Shown here piece by piece: positions 6,095-11,392 of a stretch of DNA of 11,392 nucleotides; the first letter of the stretch is position 1; each line of letters starts with the position of its first letter. The DNA comes from Rhizobium sp. LCM 4573 (GTDB taxonomy: Bacteria; Pseudomonadota; Alphaproteobacteria; Rhizobiales; Rhizobiaceae). The stretch covers positions 269,192 through 280,583 of the forward strand of contig NZ_MDDW01000002.1 of NCBI RefSeq assembly GCF_001854865.1, read 5' to 3'. The notes under the pieces were generated by a model, which was given only the letters and a program-made list of their open reading frames with translations, did no database searches and was not told where the DNA came from. A program made the position numbers and the translations under genes.

Positions 6095-6135
6095 AAAAAT
6101 ATAGGCCGCGGCGCCGATCTGACGCCACGGCCTAT
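6095..6135 (-). terminator. Intrinsic terminator of grpE
   Basis: On the minus strand, 13-base arms (6135-6123 and 6113-6101) flank a 9-base loop, followed by ATTTTT (6100-6095). The one non-Watson-Crick position is U-G in minus-strand RNA, so the stem pairs fully there, but it is a C-A mismatch in plus-strand RNA. This assigns the element to hrcA-grpE rather than ptsN. Confidence 0.8.
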
Positions 6136-6162
6136 CTATGTTTCGAGACCGACTGAGCCGTA

Positions 6163-6822
6163 TCAGTCGTTCTTCTGACCGGATGCGGTTTCGGAAACCG
6201 GCGCCTCCGCCTTTGGCCCACCCTTGGCGACGCCGACAAGCGCCGGACGCAGCACGCGCTCGCCGATCGTATAGCCTGCCTGCACGACCTGCATGACCGT
6301 GTTGTTCGGCACTTCGGCATTCGGAATTTCGAACATGGCCTGATGGAAATGCGGATCGAACTTCTCGCCTTCCGCCTCGATCTTCTTCACGCCGTGTCGT
6401 TCCAGCGCCGAAAGCATCGAGCGCTCGGTCATTTCCACGCCTTCGAGAAGCGTGGTCAAGCCTGCATCGGCAGCCGCGCGCATTTCCGTCGGAACGGCAT
6501 CCAGTGCGCGGCGCAGATTGTCGGAGACAGCCAGCATGTCGCGGGCAAAGCCGGCGACGGAATAGGACTTGGTATCCTTGATCTCCCGCTCGGTGCGGCG
6601 ACGTAAGTTATCCATGTCCGCAGCCAGACGCAGGAAGCGGTCACGCAGGTCCGCATTCTCGGCCTTCAACACTTCCAGCGGATCGGGCTCGGCCAGCACT
6701 TCGGCCGCTGCCTCGCTCTCGGCATTCGCATTGGCCGCGTCCTCCAGGGCGGACGCCACGGCTTCCGCCGAGTTTTCGGCGGCGGTTGCGTCAGGTCCGT
6801 GCTTCTTGGTTTCGTCGGTCAT
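6163..6822 (-). CDS. grpE: Nucleotide exchange factor GrpE
   Basis: Co-chaperone that drives ADP release from DnaK and so resets the chaperone cycle; it also acts as a thermosensor. The 219-residue protein has an Ala/Glu-rich disordered N-terminus (about 1-48), a long dimerising coiled coil (about 48-105, containing [20 protein letters not shown]), a four-helix region, and the C-terminal beta head that enters DnaK (about 150-200). In the head, FDPHFHQAM (155-163) and the signature [19 protein letters not shown] (179-197) are plain. The ATG at 6822 is preceded by a CGGAG ribosome binding site. It lies 93 bases downstream of hrcA on the same strand, with its own heat-shock-like promoter in the gap and a terminator behind. 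dnaK and dnaJ are elsewhere. Confidence 0.96.
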   Translation of the reverse strand: MTDETKKHGPDATAAENSAEAVASALEDAANANAESEAAAEVLAEPDPLEVLKAENADLRDRFLRLAADMDNLRRRTEREIKDTKSYSVAGFARDMLAVSDNLRRALDAVPTEMRAAADAGLTTLLEGVEMTERSMLSALERHGVKKIEAEGEKFDPHFHQAMFEIPNAEVPNNTVMQVVQAGYTIGERVLRPALVGVAKGGPKAEAPVSETASGQKND

Positions 6823-6860
6823 GACGTACTCCGGTTGTTCTTATCTTGATTTCGAGCCCG

Positions 6861-6889
6861 ATATCGAGGTTTGCCGTGAAAAAATCAAG
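6861..6889 (-). promoter_or_regulatory. Candidate heat-shock (RpoH-type) promoter of grpE
   Basis: On the minus strand CTTGAT (6889-6884), 17 bases, CGATAT (6866-6861). The CTTG core and this spacing agree with alphaproteobacterial sigma-32 promoters. Transcription would start near 6854, about 30 bases before the grpE ATG at 6822. A housekeeping sigma factor could also use it. Confidence 0.45.
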
Positions 6890-6915
6890 GCTTTGCGGGC
6901 AGGTTGGATATCTCG

Positions 6916-8004
6916 TCAGAGGGGATTGCGCGAAAGCCGGGCAAGAAGCTGGGCGGTATAGTCGACCATCGGCACAATGCGGGAATAGTTGAGCCGCGTG
7001 GGACCGATCACTCCGACGGCGCCGACGATACGATCCTCGCCATCGCGATAGGGCGCGACGATGAGCGAGGAGCCGGAAAGCGAGAACAGCTTGTTCTCCG
7101 AGCCGATGAAGATACGCACGCCCGGCCCGCTTTCAGCGAGATCGAGGATATCGAGAAGGCTTTCCTTCTTTTCCAGATCATCGAACAGCAGCCGCAGCCG
7201 GTCGAGATCGTCCACGCCGACCAGACCTTCCAAAAGGTTGCCGCGGCCGCGGACGATGAGCTGCATGGGCTTGCCGTCCTGGCTATCGCCCGACCAGACG
7301 GCGAGACCTCGCTCAACGAGATCCTGCGAGAGCGAATGAAGCTCCGTCTGCACCTCTTCCTTCAGCTCCTGCAGCTGGGTGCGCAGTTCCGGCAGGGTCT
7401 GGCCCGTCAGATGCGCATTCAGGAAGTTCGCGGCCTCGGTGAGCTGTGAAGACGTCACACCCGCCGGCAGGTCGATGATGCGGTTTTCGACCTGATTATG
7501 CTCGCCGACCAGGATGGCCAGCGCCTTTGTCGGTTCCAGGCGAATGAATTCGACGTGCTTCAGCACCGGGTCGCTCTTCGACGTGATGACGATGCCCGCG
7601 CCGCGCGAGACGCCGGAAAGCATGCGGCTCGCCTCGCTCATCAGGCTTTCGATCGGCTGGTCGCGATCGTCCGGCCGGATCTGCCGCTCGATATTGCTCC
7701 TTTCCTCTTCGGAAAGATCGCCGATCTGCATGAAGGCATCGACGAAGAAGCGCAGGCCCGACTGGGTGGGCAGGCGGCCGGCGCTGATATGCGGCGAATA
7801 GATGAGACCCAGCGCCTCCAGATCGCTCATGACGTTGCGCACGGAAGCGGGAGAAAGGGATATGGGCAGCAGGCGGGAAAGATTGCGGGAGCCGAGCGGT
7901 TCGCCGGTTTCCAGATAGCTTTCGACGATGCGGCGGAAGATTTCCCGCGAGCGGTCGTCGAGCGCTGAGGCATTGTCCCTGGCCATCGGTGCCGAAAAAC
8001 CCAT
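6916..8004 (-). CDS. hrcA: Heat-inducible transcriptional repressor HrcA
   Basis: Repressor of chaperonin genes that binds CIRCE operators; its activity is tied to GroEL. The 362-residue protein has an N-terminal winged helix (about 15-85: [22 protein letters not shown], then recognition-helix segment [19 protein letters not shown] at 50-68 and wing [11 protein letters not shown]). The HrcA effector/dimer domain follows (about 95-355), with the conserved [16 protein letters not shown] and [11 protein letters not shown] stretches. I chose ATG 8004 because relatives start MGFSAP and the candidate promoter then leaves a normal leader; ATG 8019 (367 aa) is also possible but its AAGGA sits only one base away. 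I see no CIRCE element (TTAGCACTC-N9-GAGTGCTAA) upstream, so classical autorepression is not supported here. grpE follows on the same strand and rph is divergent. Confidence 0.95.
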   Translation of the reverse strand: MGFSAPMARDNASALDDRSREIFRRIVESYLETGEPLGSRNLSRLLPISLSPASVRNVMSDLEALGLIYSPHISAGRLPTQSGLRFFVDAFMQIGDLSEEERSNIERQIRPDDRDQPIESLMSEASRMLSGVSRGAGIVITSKSDPVLKHVEFIRLEPTKALAILVGEHNQVENRIIDLPAGVTSSQLTEAANFLNAHLTGQTLPELRTQLQELKEEVQTELHSLSQDLVERGLAVWSGDSQDGKPMQLIVRGRGNLLEGLVGVDDLDRLRLLFDDLEKKESLLDILDLAESGPGVRIFIGSENKLFSLSGSSLIVAPYRDGEDRIVGAVGVIGPTRLNYSRIVPMVDYTAQLLARLSRNPL

Positions 8005-8038
8005 AAGCCGTTCCACCATATCCTTGGTTCAACCCCGG

Positions 8039-8067
8039 AAAATATAATCATTCAAACCGGCCGGCAA
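8039..8067 (-). promoter_or_regulatory. Candidate promoter of hrcA
   Basis: On the minus strand TTGCCG (8067-8062), 17 bases, TATTTT (8044-8039). Transcription would start near 8032, giving a leader of about 28 bases to ATG 8004. TATATT, two bases upstream, is an alternative -10 with a 15-base spacer. Confidence 0.35.
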
Positions 8068-8122
8068 AAGGGAAATCGGCGGACTTCCGCTCGCCGGCAA
8101 GGCGGTGCCCACGGCTTTTTCT

Positions 8123-8151
8123 TTGCAAAATGCGGCCGCGGGCCGTAGAAG
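8123..8151 (+). promoter_or_regulatory. Candidate promoter of rph
   Basis: TTGCAA (8123-8128; 4 of 6), 17 bases, TAGAAG (8146-8151; 4 of 6). The start would be near 8158, 23 bases before ATG 8181. The far-upstream ATG at 8130 lies inside this promoter, which supports the shorter rph. Confidence 0.45.
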
Positions 8152-8180
8152 GCGATACCCTACTCTCTCAGGAGCAACGA

Positions 8181-8897
8181 ATGCGGCCTTCAGGCAGAAA
8201 AACCGATCAGATGCGCAAGATTTCCTTCGAGCGCAACTTCTCGAAACATGCGGAGGGCTCCTGCCTCGTCAAATTCGGCGATACCCATGTGCTTTGCACG
8301 GCAAGCCTCGAGGAGAAGACGCCGCCGTGGCTGCGCAACAGCGGCAAGGGCTGGGTGACGGCCGAATACGGCATGCTGCCGCGCGCCACCGGCGAGCGCA
8401 TGAAGCGCGAGGCGGCATCCGGCAAGCAGGGCGGTCGCACCCAGGAAATCCAGCGCCTGATCGGCCGCAGCTTGCGTGCCGTCGTCGATCTCGAAGCGCT
8501 CGGCGAAAAGCAGATCACCATCGATTGCGACGTCATCCAGGCCGATGGCGGCACCCGCACGGCCGCCATTACCGGCGGCTGGGTGGCGCTCTACGACTGC
8601 CTGAAATGGATGGAAGCCCGCTCCATGGTAAAGGTGGAGAAGGTGCTGAAGGACCACGTGGCGGCGATCTCCTGCGGCATCTTCGCGAACCAACCGGTGA
8701 TCGACCTGGATTACCTGGAGGATTCAGCGGCCGAGACGGATGCGAATTTCGTGATGACCGGTTCCGGCGGGATCGTCGAAGTGCAGGGAACGGCGGAGGG
8801 CGCGCCTTTCAGCCAGGAAGAATTCCTGAAACTGCTGGCGCTCGCCCAGGCGGGCACTCAGGAACTGGTGGCGCTGCAGAAACAGACGATCGGGTAA
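8181..8897 (+). CDS. rph: Ribonuclease PH
   Basis: Phosphate-dependent 3'-5' exoribonuclease that trims tRNA precursors, releasing nucleoside diphosphates; it works as a hexameric ring in the cytoplasm. The 238 residues equal the usual family length. The start [20 protein letters not shown] is family-typical. The phosphate-binding arginines are both present: Arg86 in [17 protein letters not shown] and Arg126 in [18 protein letters not shown] (116-133). The closing segment [22 protein letters not shown] is also conserved, so the enzyme looks intact (unlike the frameshifted rph of E. coli K-12). AGGAG at 8170-8174 is ideally spaced from ATG 8181. It is divergent from hrcA, and a VOC gene separates it from rdgB. 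Confidence 0.97.
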   Translation: MRPSGRKTDQMRKISFERNFSKHAEGSCLVKFGDTHVLCTASLEEKTPPWLRNSGKGWVTAEYGMLPRATGERMKREAASGKQGGRTQEIQRLIGRSLRAVVDLEALGEKQITIDCDVIQADGGTRTAAITGGWVALYDCLKWMEARSMVKVEKVLKDHVAAISCGIFANQPVIDLDYLEDSAAETDANFVMTGSGGIVEVQGTAEGAPFSQEEFLKLLALAQAGTQELVALQKQTIG

Positions 8898-8905
8898 AAA
8901 TCATA

Positions 8906-8965
8906 CCCCTCAGCCGAACCATCTCCCTGCAGGCGTGGTGAGAATGACGGCAGCCTGATGAGGGG
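8906..8965 (+). repeat. Inverted repeat CCCCTCA / TGAGGGG between rph and the VOC gene
   Basis: Perfect 7-bp arms at 8906-8912 and 8959-8965 enclose a 46-base loop with a degenerate inner TCTC/GAGA dyad (8922-8925, 8940-8943). No T-run follows. It looks like a decayed intergenic palindromic element, or could be an mRNA stem; it fills most of the 83-base gap. Confidence 0.35.
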
Positions 8966-8980
8966 CAAGATGAAAGGCAG

Positions 8981-9394
8981 GTGCCAGTGATCGAAGGTGT
9001 TCTCGAAACCGCGCTCTATGCCGAGGATCTCGATGCAGCGGAGGCCTTCTACGGCGGGGTGCTCGGGCTCGAAAAGATCGCCCGCATCGCCAACCGGCAT
9101 GTCTTCTTCCGCTGCGGGCCTGGCGTTCTTCTGATCTTCAATCCGGTCGAGACCGCAAAGCCGCCGGAACAGGGATCGCTCCCGGTTCCGCCCCATGGTG
9201 CAAGGGGAGCGGGGCATGCCTGCTTCCGGCTTTCGCCCGAAAACCTCGATGCGATGGCGGCGCGCCTGAAAGCCGCCGGCATCACCCTCGAAAGCGATTT
9301 CCACTGGCCGAACGGCGCGCGCTCGATCTATTTCCGCGATCCGGCCGGCAACAGCCTCGAATGTTCCGAACCCAAGCTTTGGGATCTTGGATAG
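8981..9394 (+). CDS. VOC-superfamily (glyoxalase/bleomycin-resistance fold) protein
   Basis: Small cytoplasmic protein of the vicinal oxygen chelate fold; the substrate cannot be told from the sequence. Two beta-alpha-beta-beta-beta modules are visible in 137 residues: first at about 5-58 ([24 protein letters not shown]), second at about 76-132 ([24 protein letters not shown], then [15 protein letters not shown]). Probable metal ligands are Glu9 (where many relatives have His), His79 and Glu127. That set suits a glyoxalase-like or thiol-transferase member but does not prove either. The start is GTG 8981 or GTG 8987; the second is better spaced from the AAAGG at 8973-8977. The rdgB ribosome binding site overlaps its stop codon, so the two are probably co-transcribed. 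No signal peptide or membrane segment. Confidence 0.88.
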   Translation: MPVIEGVLETALYAEDLDAAEAFYGGVLGLEKIARIANRHVFFRCGPGVLLIFNPVETAKPPEQGSLPVPPHGARGAGHACFRLSPENLDAMAARLKAAGITLESDFHWPNGARSIYFRDPAGNSLECSEPKLWDLG

Positions 9395-9405
9395 GATTTT
9401 CAAGA

Positions 9406-10050
9406 ATGCGCAAGCTCGATACCCGCACCATCGTCGTCGCCAGCCACAATGCCGGAAAGATCCGCGAGATCGCCGATCTCATCGGCCCGTTCGGTTTTTC
9501 GGCCAAATCCGCCGCGGACCTGAATTTCATAGAGCCGGACGAGACGGGCACGACCTTCGAGGAGAATGCCGCAATCAAGGCGCTCGCCTCGGCCAAGGCT
9601 TCCGGCCTGCCCGCTCTCTCGGACGATTCCGGCCTCGTCATCGACGCGCTCGACGGGGCGCCGGGCGTCTATACCGCCAACTGGGCGGAGCGCGAGGACG
9701 GCACGCGCGACTTCGCGATGGCCATGGAAAAGGTGGAGAAGGCGCTTTCCGATCGCGACGCGACGACGCCGGAACAGCGGACCGCCCGCTTTGTCAGCGT
9801 ACTCTGCCTCGCATGGCCGGATGGACATACCGAACTCTTCCGCGGCGAGGTGGAAGGAAAGGTCGTGTGGCCGCCGCGCGGAAGCCAAGGGTTCGGCTAC
9901 GACCCGGTCTTTCAGCCGGAGGGTTACGACACTACATTCGGCGAGATGAGCGCCGAGGAAAAGCACGGCTGGAAGCCGGGCGACGCGCAAGCACTCTCTC
10001 ATCGCGCCCGCGCCTTCAAGCGCTTCGTGGAAACCTGCCTGGAGGCATGA
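9406..10050 (+). CDS. rdgB: XTP/dITP diphosphatase RdgB (Ham1 family)
   Basis: House-cleaning pyrophosphatase that hydrolyses dITP, dXTP and related deaminated purine triphosphates to monophosphates, keeping them out of DNA and RNA. The 214-residue protein shows the Ham1 landmarks: phosphate-binding SHNAGK (13-18), FEENAAIKA (51-59), the acidic metal/catalytic LSDDSGL (71-77), base-recognition GFGYDPVF (162-169) and C-terminal SHRARAF (198-204). ATG 9406 is chosen: AGGA at 9393-9396 is well spaced, the first conserved strand follows at once, and the upstream in-frame ATG at 9361 lies within the VOC gene. The stop is 4 bases before the hemW ATG, so rdgB and hemW are almost certainly translated from one message. 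Confidence 0.97.
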   Translation: MRKLDTRTIVVASHNAGKIREIADLIGPFGFSAKSAADLNFIEPDETGTTFEENAAIKALASAKASGLPALSDDSGLVIDALDGAPGVYTANWAEREDGTRDFAMAMEKVEKALSDRDATTPEQRTARFVSVLCLAWPDGHTELFRGEVEGKVVWPPRGSQGFGYDPVFQPEGYDTTFGEMSAEEKHGWKPGDAQALSHRARAFKRFVETCLEA

Positions 10051-10054
10051 CGGA

Positions 10055-11245
10055 ATGAACCTCGCCCCCGCCCTCGCACCGGGCCTGCTGCCCGATACTG
10101 GGGAGCCGGGCTTCGGGGTCTACGTCCATTGGCCGTTCTGCGCGGCCAAGTGTCCCTATTGCGATTTCAACAGCCATGTGCGCCACCAGCCGGTGGATCA
10201 GCCGCGCTTCACCGCCGCATTCCTGACCGAAATGGAATCCATGCGGCGCCTGAGCGGACCGAAGACGGTGACCAGCGTCTTCCTCGGCGGCGGCACGCCC
10301 TCTCTGATGGAGCCGGCAACGGTTTCCGCCATTCTCGACGGGATCGCCAGGCAATGGCATGTGCCCGACGGCATCGAGATCACCATGGAAGCCAACCCTT
10401 CCAGCGTGGAGGCGGAGCGGTTCCGCGGCTACCGCGCCGCCGGCGTGAACCGCGTCTCGCTCGGCGTGCAGGCGCTCAACGATGCCGATCTCAAATTTCT
10501 CGGACGGCTGCATGACGTTGCGGATGCGCTGAAGGCGATCCGGCTGGCGCGCGAAATATTTCCGCGCATGAGCTTCGATCTCATCTATGCACGTCCCAGA
10601 CAGACGGTGGAGGCCTGGGAGGCGGAGCTTCGGGAGGCGATCTCCTATGCGGTGGACCATCTTTCGCTTTACCAGCTCACCATAGAGGAAGGCACGCCCT
10701 TCTACGGCCTGCACAAGGCCGGCAAGCTGATCGTGCCCGATGGTGACCAATCGGCGCTGCTCTATGAAGCCACTCAGGAGATCACCGCTCGCCACGGCCT
10801 GCCGGCCTACGAGGTTTCCAACCATGCCCGGCCGGGCGCGGAAAGCCGCCACAACCTCACCTACTGGCGCTATGGCGATTATGCCGGCATCGGTCCCGGC
10901 GCGCATGGCCGGCTCACGCGCGGCAGGCAGAAGATCGCGACTTCGACGGAGCGGAGGCCGGAAACCTGGCTCGAGCTTGTGGAGGGCCGGGGCCACGGCA
11001 TGATCGAAGAGGAAATCCTCGGTTACGAGGAACAGGCTGACGAGCTGCTGTTGATGGGTCTGAGGCTCAAGGAGGGTGTCGATCTTGCCCGCTGGCAGGA
11101 GCTTTCCGGCCGCGATCCGGACCCGGTCCGCGAGGAACGGTTGCTGGAGCACGGTTTCATCGAGCGGCTCGGCAATTCCCGCCTGCGCTGCACGCCCTCC
11201 GGCATGCTCATCCTTGACGCCGTGGTCGCCGACCTGGCGTGTTGA
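10055..11245 (+). CDS. hemW: Radical SAM haem chaperone HemW
   Basis: Radical-SAM-family protein that binds haem and is thought to deliver it to respiratory proteins; older annotations call it coproporphyrinogen III oxidase-like HemN. The 396 residues hold the [4Fe-4S] cysteines Cys29, Cys33 and Cys36 in FCAAKCPYCDF. HemN proper has a further cysteine two residues on (CxxxCxxCxC); here Phe38 replaces it, the HemW mark. The SAM-binding GGGTPS (78-83), MEANP (111-115), VSLGVQA (134-140) and the HemW/HemN segment HNLTYW (266-271) with GIGPGAHG (278-285) follow, then the C-terminal HemN_C domain (about 310-385). The first 18 residues are an unconserved extension. GGAGG at 10041-10045, inside the rdgB end, serves as ribosome binding site. 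It converges on a minus-strand gene 16 bases beyond its stop. Confidence 0.96.
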   Translation: MNLAPALAPGLLPDTGEPGFGVYVHWPFCAAKCPYCDFNSHVRHQPVDQPRFTAAFLTEMESMRRLSGPKTVTSVFLGGGTPSLMEPATVSAILDGIARQWHVPDGIEITMEANPSSVEAERFRGYRAAGVNRVSLGVQALNDADLKFLGRLHDVADALKAIRLAREIFPRMSFDLIYARPRQTVEAWEAELREAISYAVDHLSLYQLTIEEGTPFYGLHKAGKLIVPDGDQSALLYEATQEITARHGLPAYEVSNHARPGAESRHNLTYWRYGDYAGIGPGAHGRLTRGRQKIATSTERRPETWLELVEGRGHGMIEEEILGYEEQADELLLMGLRLKEGVDLARWQELSGRDPDPVREERLLEHGFIERLGNSRLRCTPSGMLILDAVVADLAC

Positions 11246-11249
11246 GAAC

Positions 11250-11278
11250 GGCGATCGCCCCTCAAGGGGAGGAGGGCG
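11250..11278. repeat. Palindromic GC-rich junction between convergent genes
   Basis: GGCGATCGCC (11250-11259) is a perfect decamer palindrome. It overlaps CCCCT-CA-AGGGG (11258-11269) and CGCCC/GGGCG arms (11256-11260, 11274-11278). These can fold as hairpins in either strand, but no T-run follows, so a terminator role is only possible. The minus-strand gene's last codons lie inside it. Confidence 0.35.
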
Positions 11279-11392
11279 GGCGTTTCATCGCGGTGACATG
11301 TAGCCAGTCGGTCGGCTGGTTGTCATAGCCGCTCCCTTTGTTCCCGTCGATCTCGATCGAAGCCCAGGGTCTGGCTTCATAAACAGTCCGCA
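11262..11392 (-). CDS. 3' end of an unidentified protein gene (partial)
   Basis: An open frame on the minus strand enters at the window edge and ends with TGA at 11264-11262, giving 42 C-terminal residues: RTVYEARPWASIEIDGNK, then GSGYDNQPTDWLHVTAMK and the tail RPPSSP. The first part has the mixed aromatic, acidic and glycine make-up of a folded domain end, and of the three frames on this strand it looks most protein-like. The final six codons come from the palindromic junction sequence, so the tail may be recent. I do not recognise the family. A competing frame on the same strand also stays open here from the edge to a stop near 11284. The gene converges with hemW, 16 bases between stops. 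Confidence 0.55.
   Translation of the reverse strand, partial: RTVYEARPWASIEIDGNKGSGYDNQPTDWLHVTAMKRPPSSP

Noticed and set aside
6904..7449. Plus-strand open frame of 181 residues inside hrcA
   Set aside because: Antisense to the conserved HrcA domain, no ribosome binding site, shadow composition.
9387..10058. 223-residue frame overlapping rdgB
   Set aside because: It is the +1-type shadow of rdgB, dominated by Arg and Gly; rdgB in the other frame has every family motif.
1..11392. Search for a new defence, mobile or biosynthetic system
   Set aside because: Every coding segment except the last partial gene belongs to a known core family in a known order; no transposase, integrase, toxin-antitoxin pair, direct-repeat array or unusual gene fusion is visible.

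Overview
The window is an ordinary-looking, GC-rich stretch of alphaproteobacterial core chromosome. Protein sequences and gene order (lptC-lptA-lptB-rpoN-hpf-ptsN beside grpE-hrcA and rph-rdgB-hemW) point to a member of the Rhizobiaceae or a close relative in the Hyphomicrobiales. No insertion sequence, prophage, tRNA, rRNA or CRISPR array is visible, and nothing suggests recent transfer.

Layout: (1) 1-651, minus strand: 5' part of an sppA-type signal peptide peptidase gene, cut by the window edge. (2) 652-854: divergent intergenic region with small dyads. (3) 855-2914, plus strand: lptC, lptA and lptB, closely packed, for lipopolysaccharide transport to the outer membrane. (4) 2915-3071: the rpoN control region, holding a consensus sigma-54 (-24/-12) element on the minus strand, pointing away from rpoN. 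(5) 3072-4637 rpoN, 4884-5459 long-form hpf, 5527-5991 ptsN, ending in a strong terminator. (6) 6163-8004, minus strand: hrcA then grpE, with a grpE terminator at 6095-6135 and a heat-shock-like promoter before grpE. (7) 8181-11245, plus strand: rph, a small VOC-fold protein gene, rdgB and hemW. (8) 11262-11392, minus strand: the 3' end of an unidentified gene converging on hemW.

The genes form three themes. SppA and LptCAB serve envelope protein turnover and LPS export. RpoN, HPF and PtsN form the classic nitrogen/stationary-phase cluster (alternative sigma factor, ribosome hibernation, PTS-Ntr phosphoacceptor). HrcA/GrpE control and serve DnaK chaperone function, while RNase PH, RdgB and HemW handle tRNA 3' maturation, nucleotide-pool cleaning and haem delivery.

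I found no new multi-gene system. The most interesting signal is the reverse-oriented sigma-54 site at 2960-2976 upstream of rpoN. It covers the -10 of one possible rpoN promoter and would fit autorepression of rpoN by its own product. Also worth a look are an inverted repeat exactly framing a candidate hpf promoter, a terminator whose stem pairs fully only in minus-strand RNA, a VOC gene between rph and rdgB, and the absence of a CIRCE operator before hrcA. Promoter calls come from reading consensus by eye and are tentative.
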